64,000 bases of DNA from Hedera helix. Its lineage: Eukaryota > Streptophyta > Magnoliopsida > Apiales > Araliaceae. Position 1 is the first letter of the stretch; each line of letters opens with the position of its first letter. Positions 47,201 to 58,045 of the stretch are shown here, one piece after another. The translations under genes were made by a program, and so were the position numbers. The DNA is taken from positions 6,091,501 through 6,155,500 of the forward strand of contig OX359264.1 in the NCBI GenBank assembly GCA_947179155.2, written 5' to 3'. Under the pieces are notes generated by a model. That model was not told the DNA's origin and searched no databases. It saw nothing but the letters and a program-made list of their open reading frames with translations.

Positions 47201-48904
47201 AAACTCATTAACAATGGGAATATCATTCAAGTTTGACGTATTTTTGTTCAAATCAGTGACATGAGCTAAAAAGGCTTGACATCCGTTTTTCAATAAACGA
47301 ATGGCTTTATGGCTAGAAATAACAGTTATAGATTTCAATGGTTTAGTTGCTTGAATTTGCATGACAGGTTGATTAGGAATATGAAAACTAATAATCTTAT
47401 GAAAACAATCAATTTTAGCATGATGGGTAGTCAACCAATCAATTCCTAAAATCACATCAAATTCATGCATCTCCAAAGAAATAAGGTCAACAGGTAATGT
47501 GAGGTTGTTGATTTGAACTAGGCAAGATTTATAGACAGTAGATGCAATGGTCATTTCTCCTAATGGGGTTTCAACTGATAAGTCAAAGTCCAAATTTTCA
47601 GGAGTTAAGTTTAAACGCTGAGCACATGCAGGTGAGATAAAAGAATGGGTAGAACCAGTATCTAACAAAGCGTAGACTTCACGAGAATTTATGAATAGCT
47701 TACCGGTTATCACCTCGTTCGAGTTTCGTGCCATTTGGGATGTCACAACAAAAGCTCTCCCTTGAACTACAGATTTTCCCTTATCCGCGCTAGCTTTTGG
47801 TATCATCACTGCAGCTGGACTTGATTTTGTGGCAGGACAAAATCGCGCAAGATGACCCTCTTTCCCACAACTGTAACACTTTTTGGACTGCAGTGTACAG
47901 TTTGGGCTGATGTGACCTTCCTGACCACACCTATAGCATCTCACTGGTGGTCGATCTTCTCCCCTTGAAACTGGGGTCGGTGCTGGTGCTGGTACTAGTG
48001 CCCTTCCATAATTATTATGGAATCTCTTTCTTTTGAAATTGTTCCCACTGGATTCTCCTCTTCTGTTATTTGATGTGGAATTACCACCGAAGTGTTGGTT
48101 ACCTCCTCGATGGTTCTCGTTCCTGTGGTTGTTATCATTTCTCTGATCATTGACTCTTGGCTGTAATTTTTCATCTGTTTGCTCCACCCTTTGAGCCCTA
48201 TCAACAACATCTGAATACAAATTAAATTTATGAGAGCTAAGTTGTTGACGGATTTCGAATCTTAGACCACGTAAGAACATCCGACTCATCCGTGCTTCGT
48301 CATCTACTAGATGAGTCGCAAAACGAGACAGTTCAGCAAACTTAGCTTCATAGTGAGAAACTGTCATGTTTCCCTGCTCCAGCTTAATGAATTCCACTTC
48401 CTTCATATGGCGGATGCTTTCTGGGAAGTACTTTTCATTAAATAGCTCTTGGAATTCTGTCCAAGACATCTCAAGTGCTGAAGGGTGGATACGTTTTACC
48501 GCTTCCCACCAGTGATCCGCCTCACCTCAAAACATAAAGGTAGCAAAGGGCACCTTCTGATCATCAGCGCATTGTAGGACATCAAGTATTTTTGTCGTCT
48601 GCTTCAGCCATGCCTCCGCTTTGAGTGGGTCAGGCTTCCCGTGGAATTCAGGTGGTCCCAATTCTTTAAATTGCTTGACAGTGATCATCCTCAAATTACC
48701 AGCGTTTATACCGTTATTGTTAACTGGATTTCCTCTTGCCTGATTCTGCATGAACTGCATGAAATTCCTAAAGAATCCATCATTCATCATGTTATCAGGA
48801 ATATTATTTCCTGAGTTGGCAGGAGGATTGTTTGTGGCTTCTTGATTTTCGGCTACATTCGCTTCGGGTATTTCGTAGTTAACCTCTTGATTTCCAGATG
48901 CCAT
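44273..48904 (-). CDS. Ty3/gypsy Gag-Pol polyprotein, one frame broken by a single TGA
   Basis: Polyprotein of the subfamily B element, 1543 codons in one frame from ATG 48904 to TAA 44275-44273. Approximate residue positions: Gag capsid domain 100-230; two CCHC zinc knuckles (CYRCGQEGHISPNC, CYSCGKEGHLARFC) 323-357; aspartic protease DTGS about 415; reverse transcriptase with FIDD catalytic motif about 750; RNase H about 890-1005; integrase with HHCC (HPGGTKMYRD…CLTC) and D,D-E (NMDFVTGLP, SDRDPRF, HPQTDGQSE) about 1080-1270; basic, chromodomain-like tail. Codon 126 is TGA (48529-48527) where the sibling element at 62443 has CGA (Arg). Everything after it stays open for 1417 codons. The stop codon and last residues overlap the polypurine tract and the 3' LTR. 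As read here, translation would yield only a short Gag fragment unless the stop is read through. Confidence 0.93.
44278..44291 (-). other. Polypurine tract of the gypsy element
   Basis: On the minus strand AAGGAGGGGAGGT lies directly before the 3' LTR TGTAAGACC. It primes plus-strand DNA synthesis. It is also translated as the last residues of Pol. Confidence 0.85.
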
Positions 48905-49084
48905 ACTAAACTGTGGTCACAAAATAAATGTTAGTTCAAATAAACTGACTCATCACTTCATGTCCCTATATTCAAATCAACTCATTAGATAATAAAATCT
49001 AATTTAGGTAGGACACACTAGTGACTGATTCTATTCGTCTCTCCCCTCCTAGTTCTAACCCCAGATCTCCATTAAAGACCATAT
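48905..49084 (-). other. Untranslated leader between the primer binding site and gag
   Basis: About 180 bases without an open frame. Closely similar to 62264-62442 in the second element. Confidence 0.7.
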
Positions 49085-49104
49085 CCCTAAGCTCTGATGC
49101 CAAC
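49085..49104 (-). other. Primer binding site (tRNA-iMet type)
   Basis: Minus strand GTTGGCATCAGAGCTTAGGG adjoins the 5' LTR. TGGCATCAGAGC differs by one base from the usual plant initiator-Met primer site TGGTATCAGAGC. Confidence 0.85.
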
Positions 49105-51551
49105 TGTGACGCCCCCAAATCTAGGCCTACACAGCCCAAACTTGAGTCGTCAAAAGACTACAACAAAATTATTACAATGAAATACAACGTACAACAATAC
49201 AGTGGATAATACAACACAACTAAGTCTTCATTATTATTGCCACACTATTTTATAACACGTGAAGACTATGATAGCTATCCCCGCACTCTCACTCCATTCC
49301 CCGGCTAGACCCCGTTACGTTCTCATCTCCTGTTGAAAAACAATGGAACGAAAAGAAAGGGTGAGCTCAAATAGCCCAGTAAGAAATATCATGACTAAGA
49401 TAATGACGAATAATTTATCATTAGCCTTCAACAGTTGAGTTCTTGATAGAATACAATAGACTACAAGGTTTATATCAAAAACTGCAGTTAAATTCTTAAA
49501 CAACGTTCAGATCAATAATAGCAGCGGAATGAGCAATCTATTAGAAGAATAATGCAGACTATAATATCCACTCGCTTCTCTTTTTAGTAAAAATATCATC
49601 AACTTTTATCATCTGAAATACCATTAGTCAAAATAATACAACTTCACAGTTCCTGGTCATAATCATGCAGATCAACAGTTCATCTTTGCACTACGGGCCA
49701 AAGACATTCAATATAACACCAACGGTCATGATTATACCAGATTCAGCCTTTGGTCATAATCATACCAACCAACAGTTCATCTTTGCACTACGGGCCAAAG
49801 AGAACATTCACCACGTGTCATAAAAGACACCGAACAGATGTATCGCCTTTAACCTAGTATATCGCCTTTAACCTATCATCTGTTCAACAATTATATCACA
49901 TTTGTGCCCCCGGCCACAGATATTCACAACAGCTTGATTCTTGATGATTAATACAAATAACAGTGATACAAATGATGAACAGAAGAACAGGATAAACAAT
50001 AAGTATCGGAAGTTTACTTTGTGCAGATTCAAATAATGTCCAAATTGCCAACATGATGTGGAGTGAAATTTAAAAATGATATTCAAGATCCACAGTTCAG
50101 AATAACGATTACAGTTCAATAGAAATGTTCAGAAAATAGGAAGGTTCAGTTGAAATAATGAAATTCAACTATTATGGAACATATAATATTTTCAGGAATT
50201 ATAGAAGCAATAGTTCCATAACAAGTTTCGATTTAGGTGTATGAAAGAAAATAATATCCCTTACCGTAGCAGGTTTGATTAACAAAAGGTGAAGGGAATT
50301 AATATCCCTTACCATAGTAAGTTTGAATAATGGAAGATGAAAAAGATGGTATCCCTTATGAGTATAAAGGAAAATGATATCACTTACGAATATGGAATAA
50401 AAGTGTCATGTGATAATTCGTGTAGACAAATTATTTCCACACGAGACAAATAAAAAGGGTTATTCACCAACAGGCGATAATCCGCACCGTAAGGTTATTC
50501 CCATCAATTTGAATACGAATAGTTATTCACCAAACAGGCGTAATCCGCACCGTAAGGTTATTCCCACAATTTAATAGAATTTGAACACGAAGAGTTATTC
50601 ACCAAACATGCGATAATCCGCACCGTAAGGTTATTCTCAAAGATTAATAAGGAATGAATACAAAAGGTTATTCACCAACAGGCGGTAAACCGCGCCGTAA
50701 GGTTATTCCCACAATTTAATACATGGAAATAAATGGCACAAGAAAGAAACGATGTTATTTTCGAGAATCAAAGAATGATAATCCCTTCAAGTAAGAAAGA
50801 AAATAATATCCATTTATGATGATGAAAAGAGTGATACCCCTTACCGTAATAAATTTAAGAGTGTGAAAAGAATGATATTCCTTACCTTAACACGTGACTG
50901 GATATTGATTTAAATGAGGTTGATCAACCTATATTTTTATAATAAAATTAGTAATTACCACATATAAATTTCAAAGTGTATGATAACTCGTATAATATGA
51001 ATTATCAAAATTATATATATTTAACATAATTTTTGTAGTATAATATAACTACTTTTAAATAGTTTTAAAAATAATATTCCAAAATAAATCTTCCAAAGAA
51101 AGCTTTTAAAAATGAATCTTCTTAAAGAAGAGTCTTCTAAAGGAAGATTTGTGAATACCGTGAAAAATAGGAATTTATGAAATTACTACTCTTTAATAAA
51201 AGACTTACTTGAAAATTTTCTGCACTCCTTTTGGCTTTCAAACTCTCAAAATAACCTTACTATTCTCAGAGAAAACTCATAAAATTCTTATAGAAAAATT
51301 TTATGTTTTAGGTGTGATTTTTCTATTCAGCTGAACAAGCTATTTATAGGAGAAATAAGGGCACTATGCGGTAGGTGAATTGCTGGCGTGCTGCACGCCA
51401 GCCTTGATTTTCAATTGTGGCAGCGCAGTCGGCTGCCAACCCTTCAGCACAAATTCACATTTTGATTTTCATGTGGGCCCCATATGGGTCCCACATGTTA
51501 CTATTCACGTTACTATTCACGTTACTATTTCAAATAGTAAAATTAATTATT

Positions 51552-51582
<31 letters not shown>

Positions 51583-52295
51583 ATTTATTCTTCCTATGGG
51601 TCCAACATATAAAATAAAATAATGCTACAACAATAATTCAACAATAATGTAATAAACACGTTACAGATTATTATTAATTTAATAATATAAATTACAGTAT
51701 ATTTGCTACTGTGACAATTATTAGGTTCAATAATTTTAAAAACAGTGCAGCAACAATTATTGAGTCAATGATATGAAATATAGTGTAATGACAATTATTG
51801 AATCAATAATGCAAAATACTGTGTAGCAACAATAATTGAATTGATAATATAAAATATTATGCAGTGACAATTATCGATGAAATGATGCGTAACAGTTACG
51901 GTGTCAATAATATGAGACACTGTGCAATACTGTGTGCTACTGTAGAGTACCGTGTACTACAGAAAATACCATAATTTACCGTATGCTACTATTCTTTTAT
52001 CACCGGTATTTTAACAGTTAACACCGTTGACTACTTTTATTTAAAAAGGTTACTTCTGTCGTTTTCTATATCCGATAATTATTCCGTTGTGGGGTCCACA
52101 AATAATTTGTTATTTCGGCGCCGTCGTACGGCACGAATATTCCCCGACCAAACGAATATTCCCCGATAAAATAAAATTTGCACATAACATCCTTAACTTT
52201 AAACTTTATCGATTTAACCACTTACTGTTTCATGAAAAAAAAAAATATATGAAGAAAAATTAAATTTTATATTTCATAAAATTCGGGGTCTTACA
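49105..52295 (-). repeat. 5' LTR of the gypsy element (subfamily B)
   Basis: 3191 bp, near-identical to the LTR at 41081-44277. Contains the element promoter (TATA complement near 51340). Its outer end abuts the GTGTG duplication. Confidence 0.95.
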
Positions 52296-52617
52296 GTGTG
52301 GTTCATGAAGATTATCTCAATCACAGAGAAATGATTGAATACATAAATAAAACGTATAAATAAATTAAACCTTAAACGAGTTTAAGACGGTCGGGAGATA
52401 CTCGTTGGGGGTCACATTATATAACTATAATCCGTCTTATGTCTATGTGGACTTCCGTATTACAAGTGTTTGAAAATGCGCATGATGATGGTGCTTCTTA
52501 TGATAATAGCGGTATAGCTTTAAGTTTGATTGATAAGATGGATGTATCAATTTTTTGGGGTCAAAGGTTTGGGAAGTCTTGCTAAGAAGTTGATTGAAAC
52601 AAGAAGAAATTTGACTT

Positions 52618-54219
52618 TTAAGCTATGCAGTTGCCTCCTCTTAATCGTACATCCGAAAGAAGCAGTTCAAGCGTCGATAAATAATTTTTTTTACTGAGAA
52701 ATTTTGACCCCCCTATAAAATGTTCCTGGTTCCGCCACTGCTTATCACCTTCTTCAACCCAATCAATACTCGCAACAAACACCAACAACAAAATCAAGCA
52801 AGTCACCATCCCGACAAAGAAACCTGCCAACAGTCCTGGAAGCCCAAGACGGACCTTAAAAGCCAAAACCGCACTCAAAGGCAAGGCCAACAAGTAAAAC
52901 CCTCCAATATTTGCATACATTCCCAACCATGGCCTAGCCGTTCCACGCGCAATTCCTCCAGAAACTGCTAATGGGAAATTCACCACTTCCACCAAAGCCA
53001 TTAGCAACATCATATTTTTTACGCCTCTTACAATCCCCTTGTTATGACTAAACAAATGTCCCCAAGCACCTCTAGCTGCTACCATTACTAAGCCACCAAT
53101 GCAGCCTGTGATCGCGCTCAAAGACAATGACACACACGCTGACTGATAGGCAAGGCCGGGTTGATTTTCCCCAAGCTCATTCGATACACGAATAGAAGCA
53201 CTTGTAGCCAGGGAGAGCATAACAGAGTAAACCAAGTAGTCGAAATTCAGAACAATTGCTAAAACCCCAATTGATTGGTTTGCATTTGGGAGCCAACCAG
53301 TTAACAATACTAGAATTTCATAGCACCACCACTCAAGGCAAGTGGTTAGGCAACATGGTCCGCTAAGCTTGAGCAACTTGATCCAGTCCGGAATCCCCTG
53401 CTCGCACCATCCTCCTTCCTTCCAATTCCCTCCTTTTTTAATCTCCGCCAACAAAACATACCCGGTGAGCAAAACCACGACGATTAGATCAGAAATCCAA
53501 ACCGCCATTGAAACTCCCTCGAGGCCCTTAGCTTTCATAAGGAATATATTGATAGGTACATGAAGTGCCACAGCCAGAGCAGAGCTCAACATAACAGGTA
53601 TAGTTAAACTTTGTGAGCTCAAGTAGGATTTTAGAGGGCATAAAAATGAAGTGATTGCCAAATCAGGTAGGAGATAAAGGAGATATTTTCTCGCAATCAT
53701 GGCAATGTCCTTTTGTTGGCCAAAGTAAATGAGGATTTTATCTACATTAAGCCATAAAAAAGAGACAGGAACTGTGGTTACTAGTAACAAAGAAATTGTC
53801 ATGACAAGTGATTTATGGAGGAGTTTGAAGTTTTTAGCCCCGTAAGCCTGGCCACAAATTGGTTCCATAGCACCGGAAAGTCCACTCAATAGGGAGAATC
53901 CGGTGACATTTGCAAATGTGAAGCCGAGTGAGCCACCGGCCAACTGCAGCTCCCCAAGACGGCCAAGAAATGCAGTGGTGATGGCTATTTTAATGAACCA
54001 TGTTAAGTTCATTGCCACCAATGGAATTGCTATACCACTCTGTTTTTTCAGCTCCAAAAATGTCACCTGCATGAAATTTGCTGGCCATTTTTTGGGGACA
54101 AATGGGGATAAAGAAGCTAAGTCATGGATTTTCTCATCTGTGTTTTCTTCAAATCTTGATATCGTTACAGACATATTGACACTAGGTTGAGATTTTTGAG
54201 TTTGTGGACTATGAGACAA
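52618..54219 (-). CDS. DTX56: MATE transporter DTX56/RHC1-like, C-terminus replaced by transposon sequence
   Basis: Membrane transporter of the MATE/DETOXIFICATION family, single exon as usual for this subclade. Arabidopsis DTX56 (RHC1) is reported to act in CO2 control of stomatal closing through the kinase HT1. Twelve hydrophobic segments run from about residue 60 to 485. Diagnostic stretches are AGGSLGFTFANVTGFSLLSG, MEPICGQAYGAKNFKLLHKS, YLLYLLPDLAITSFLCPLKS, SGPCCLTTCLEWWCYEILVL and RVSNELG, all very close to DTX56. The first 493 codons (54219-52741) are native, ending VEEGDK. From 52740 the frame crosses into the hAT end and adds 40 residues starting QWRNQEHFIGGSKFL before the stop at 52620-52618. 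The native 31-residue tail lies at 40203-40298. All membrane segments are kept, so the altered protein could still fold. The cytoplasmic tail, native 3'UTR and poly(A) signal are lost. A second ATG at codon 16 (MSVTIS) is an alternative start. Confidence 0.92.
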   Translation of the reverse strand: MSHSPQTQKSQPSVNMSVTISRFEENTDEKIHDLASLSPFVPKKWPANFMQVTFLELKKQSGIAIPLVAMNLTWFIKIAITTAFLGRLGELQLAGGSLGFTFANVTGFSLLSGLSGAMEPICGQAYGAKNFKLLHKSLVMTISLLLVTTVPVSFLWLNVDKILIYFGQQKDIAMIARKYLLYLLPDLAITSFLCPLKSYLSSQSLTIPVMLSSALAVALHVPINIFLMKAKGLEGVSMAVWISDLIVVVLLTGYVLLAEIKKGGNWKEGGWCEQGIPDWIKLLKLSGPCCLTTCLEWWCYEILVLLTGWLPNANQSIGVLAIVLNFDYLVYSVMLSLATSASIRVSNELGENQPGLAYQSACVSLSLSAITGCIGGLVMVAARGAWGHLFSHNKGIVRGVKNMMLLMALVEVVNFPLAVSGGIARGTARPWLGMYANIGGFYLLALPLSAVLAFKVRLGLPGLLAGFFVGMVTCLILLLVFVASIDWVEEGDKQWRNQEHFIGGSKFLSKKNYLSTLELLLSDVRLRGGNCIA

Positions 54220-54482
54220 GGTTGATAATGCATTTTGAGTGCATGGATTTCGTTAGTGTGTAGATTTTGTAAAGGACCGAAAAAGAGAGTGGCTTTTGTA
54301 ACGGCCAGGCCAATTAAAAGAAAGGGGGAGATCAGATTTGTTGTTGGTGGTGGGTTATTAATGTAGTGGGGATGAGAATGAGTTTAAGGCATAATCTTGG
54401 TGGAAATTCTGATACTTTTCACTCAACTCTACTTAATGGAAAATTATTAGCCACATGTTTATTATAAATTATATTAATATTA
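54220..54482 (-). promoter_or_regulatory. Upstream flank of DTX56
   Basis: Probable 5'UTR and promoter. The 80 bases before the ATG are free of further in-frame ATGs. No clear TATA motif can be assigned by eye. Confidence 0.35.
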
Positions 54483-54730
54483 CTCCTCCATCGCACAAAA
54501 AATATTAATTTAAAAAAAATATTTATTCCATTAAAAGTGTCCGTTTTTTATTTTGATAATAATAATATAAAATAATATAACATTTTTATATTTATTATTT
54601 AAATTTCATCACTATATCACGATACTTAATTAACATACTATTGTTTTAGGGGTATATTAAGAAAAAAAAAAATCTTAATTTTTGTAAATTTTATAAATAA
54701 AATTTTATTTGTGGTACGTAGCAAGTATAC
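54483..54730. mobile_element. Degenerate Stowaway-like MITE
   Basis: Begins TA|CTCCTCCATCGCACAAAA, a mutated Stowaway end. AT-rich interior with mirrored AT words. The right end is eroded, so its limit is approximate. Confidence 0.35.
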
Positions 54731-55436
54731 TTTTAGAAAACTGATATTTTTTTTAATTTTTATATAAATATTAAATAATAGATACAACTTATATTTATGT
54801 AATTTTTTTTAATATATTATAGTTTTACGTAAAAATATCAGTTGCTCCTTTTAAAGCGGTCTTTTGATTATGACTCGTATAGTGGATCTTCTTATGTTGG
54901 GGTTCGTGGTAACCGGAACGTTTAGGCTGCTGCACTGCCATCTTTGTTAAATTAATTAAGATTTGATACCAAAGGAATAAAATTTTATTTTTTTTGTTTA
55001 ATTCTAATTCTATCATTAAGTCGAATCTCTAACATTTTTCAGATATTTTTAAATTAAACATTGATAAGATTTATTAAAAATTATAAAATAATAATTTTAT
55101 TTTTTTACTTAGTTTATAATATTCATCATTATATTTATTGAAATTAAATTAATTCCTAATTTTGAATTTGGGAATATTTAAATTAGTTTTAAAAAATTAA
55201 TAATAATTTTATATTTTAAAACAAAAAAATTAATATTTATGTGGTGTGGATGTTATATAACAGTCATTTTGATTCTCCTATGCTAGGACTTACTTTAATG
55301 TGGCTCAGTACATTTAAAAATCTTATTTATCTTACTATAACTTATTATTGCATAAAAAAATGCGTTGTATTTAAATTTTTAATTAAACTGTGCAAAAAAC
55401 TATCAATTCAAATTAATGACGGCAATTGTATCGTAT

Positions 55437-55890
55437 TAGGCAAATTCATGTAGTGTCATGTTATTGGTATTAAACTAAATAGGTCAACAGTACTAACACT
55501 GTCCGTTTAATTATTCGTGTTAAAATTTTCAACACTGATATTAACTTATTTATTAATCGTATTAAACGTGTCGACCCTTTTAATCCGTTTAGTACATAAA
55601 TTAAAATTTTTAAATAGAAAAAATAAACATCGTTAACTTATTTATTAAATAATAATGTAATTTATTCATTACAATAATTTATGTGTAACAAAATACAAGA
55701 TGACATACATAGAAAAGTAACTAAGAAAATTAAAATTCAATATTTAAGGTAAATTATAACGTTATATCACATTTATTTTTAAATTATTTTAAATAAAAGT
55801 GTCTAATCGCGTTAAATGTATAGACTCGTGGATTATATATGTTTGACCTATTTAAATTATGTGTTGAACGTGTCGATCTGTTTATTACAT
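55437..55890. repeat. Dispersed repeat, copy 2 (CGTGTTAACCCGTTTA family)
   Basis: Same orientation and order of words as 38212-38690: AATTATTCGTGTTAAAAT, TTATTTATTAATCGTATTAA, TACATAAATTAAAATTTTTA, GTAACAAAATACAAGATGA. No coding. Confidence 0.65.
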
Positions 55891-56295
55891 GAAATTATTT
55901 ATACTCAATATTAATCTTCTTATTTTATGTCATAAAATTTATTTATACTCAATACTAACTCTTTTATTTTATATTATATTCATGTCGGATTATTATGCTG
56001 CGTTAAAATTTGGCAACCTTACTTCAAACGCTAATAATCAAATAAATCCCTATCGAATTATTGGACATTAGCTTTACCAAGAGATCCAAGGACGAAAGCG
56101 CACTAACCAACTGAGAGGAGAGTGAAAAGATAATGATGGATTCAAAATCATTAATTCTCCTTTCTTTATTGTTGGGTAACTTGGGTTATTAGCATGGGGA
56201 CACACTTGTTCTCCATTTATAAATAAAGCATATATAGTCGTGTTTTTGTGCGTCTATAATTGAATATCTATATAAACAGAGAAGCACCATCACTC

Positions 56296-56316
56296 AAAAA
56301 TAAAAATAAAAATAAA

Positions 56317-56390
<74 letters not shown>
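56296..56390. repeat. (AAAAAT)n and long (AT)n microsatellite
   Basis: A few AAAAAT units are followed by about 35 uninterrupted AT units (56320-56389). Confidence 0.9.
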
Positions 56391-56394
<4 letters not shown>

Positions 56395-57203
56395 TGTGGA
56401 GAAAGAGACGTGTTAATTCAATTGAAGAACCGAAAAGGATGTGACTCCACTTCACTTGAGCTGATGAATACGATTCCTTGTGGTACTATAATTGACCCAA
56501 ATAAATGCACACCCATCAATTTGCATTTCGTGGGATTTGATTGAGTTAGTTACTTACACGATCCCAAGTCCCATGATTTATTGGGAAAATGCAAATGGTA
56601 TTAGAAGTTGGAGGCGCAAGATCTTTTATAACTAAATTATTTTATTTTTTTATGTTGAGATCTATAGCGACGGTTTTTACAGTCTATAATAACTATATGT
56701 CTCATCGTCGTAACCCTACAAAAAAATAAGGATATGACAACTATATAAACCCTAAAAATCGTCATTATATGCATTGACACAAAGAGACAAAGACTTTAGT
56801 TACAGAGAATCTCATCTCAAAATTGGACGAATTAGGAATAAATTAAGATGGTAACATGTTTTCAAAGTTTATTCTGGATTCCATCTAACCATATAATTGA
56901 CACTAGTACTTATCCATATAATTAATAATTAAAAAATTAATATAATGTATCACTTTTCATATAATATTCATGAAGATATTATAAAAAATGAACGAGTCAT
57001 TAATAATATGAGTCAATATCGACTAGGGACATCCAAAGAGGTGTCTGTAATTTGCTTAGTTCAATTTTGAACTATTTAGCAAAATTCAAAGATTAAATTG
57101 TCCAGAATTTAAGGTGCATTTTCATGTCTAAGTATAATTAAAAATATTGATATTTTTATAAGTAAAAGTTATAATTTCATAATATTTCTCTTTAATAAAT
57201 ACA
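56391..57203. other. AT-rich intergenic stretch
   Basis: No gene seen. About 56660-56720 contains TATAGCGACGGTTTTTACAG with a partial mirror (CTCATCGTCGTAACCCTA), similar to the core at about 23660. Confidence 0.35.
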
Positions 57204-58045
57204 GAGATGACAAATGGGTCAGACCAGACTAAATGGGTCGAGTCAAAAACAAGCCGGTTCAATTATGGGTAGAGCAAAAATGGCTTAGATTTTTTTGAGC
57301 TAAAAATAATAGACCTGTAGTCTAAGTTGGGTCGGGCCAACCCGCGAGCCGATTTTTTTCAACAATTATAATTATGCTATATAGGCTAAAACATTGACTT
57401 AATCCTCTTTTTATTTCGAAAAAGATATTTCATTTATTACCTAGAAGATGATATAGTTCAAGAAAAACTCAATATGCAAATACACATAATTAGGTTTCCA
57501 CTAAGTGGGATGTTTAAATTTGCTTGTATCATATATTATCTCCAAAAAAAATCAACCTTATAATTATTTAAATACATAAAGAAAGAAATGTTTAATGTGT
57601 CTTAAAGAAAAAAATTTAATAATTTTAGACATATTGCACATCATTGTTATATCACATGGTTTAACTTGTTAAAAGTTTAATAGTGAATTGAGAAAATTAC
57701 AATATTGACAATCTAATTAGAATATATAAATGCAATTCAAGAATTAAAATAATGATAAATAAATAAAATATAATATAATATAAACTGATAATTATAAGCA
57801 TTTACTCATCATTGCTTTATCATATAATTTAACTAAGTAGAAACCAATTACTCAGAAGAGAGAAATATACATTTTTTAGCCAAAAAAATTTGGCCCACAG
57901 GCCGGGTTTAGCCACAACTTGCCAGGCCAAAATTGGGTCAAGGCAAAATGACCCAAGTTTTCATAGGCCATAAAAATAAAACCCAAATTTTAGTAGGCGG
58001 GTCGGATAATTTCATGACTTGAATTGTTTTTTGACAGATCTAATA
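57204..58045. mobile_element. Degenerate DNA transposon with GGGTCGGGCC-type subterminal repeats
   Basis: Left block GACAAATGGGTCAGACC…GGGTCGGGCCAACCCG and right block TTTGGCCCACAGGCCGGGTT…GGCGGGTCGG…GACAGATC are rough inverted copies at the two sides of an AT-rich core. A common pattern in non-autonomous hAT-like elements. No transposase seen. Confidence 0.4.

Larger units (their letters stand above)
41081..52295 (-). mobile_element. Complete Ty3/gypsy LTR retrotransposon (subfamily B)
   Basis: An 11,215-bp element on the minus strand flanked by the 5-bp duplication GTGTG (41076-41080 and 52296-52300). It has two LTRs of 3197 and 3191 bp, a tRNA-Met-type primer binding site, one gag-pol frame and a polypurine tract. 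Domain order protease, RT, RNase H, integrase marks Ty3/gypsy. The integrase C-terminal tail (LTYEEVPVKILDKKEQ…WELE) resembles the chromodomain-bearing Tekay/Del clade. It sits inside the hAT element. Confidence 0.95.
40307..52740. mobile_element. Non-autonomous hAT-type element in the DTX56 gene, hosting a gypsy element
   Basis: Left end CAGAGGCGGAAGGAGGGG, right end (complement) CAGTGGCGGAACCAGGAAC. Both fit the CAG-start inverted termini of hAT elements. The flanking 8-bp duplication CTTATCAC is perfect (40299-40306 and 52741-52748), the length typical for hAT. Without the nested gypsy element and its duplication the element is about 1214 bp (40307-41080 plus 52301-52740). It lacks an intact transposase. 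A short plus-strand frame from 52445 (MWTSVLQVFENAHDDGASYD) faintly resembles the middle of ZMYM1-like hAT transposases, so it may be an internally deleted copy. Left of centre lies a G20 run. Confidence 0.85.

Noticed and set aside
45495..47264. Several plus-strand frames inside the gypsy element
   Set aside because: Antisense shadows of the long minus-strand Gag-Pol frame.
56260..56544. 94-codon frame with an Ile-Tyr repeat
   Set aside because: The repeat is translation of the AT microsatellite.
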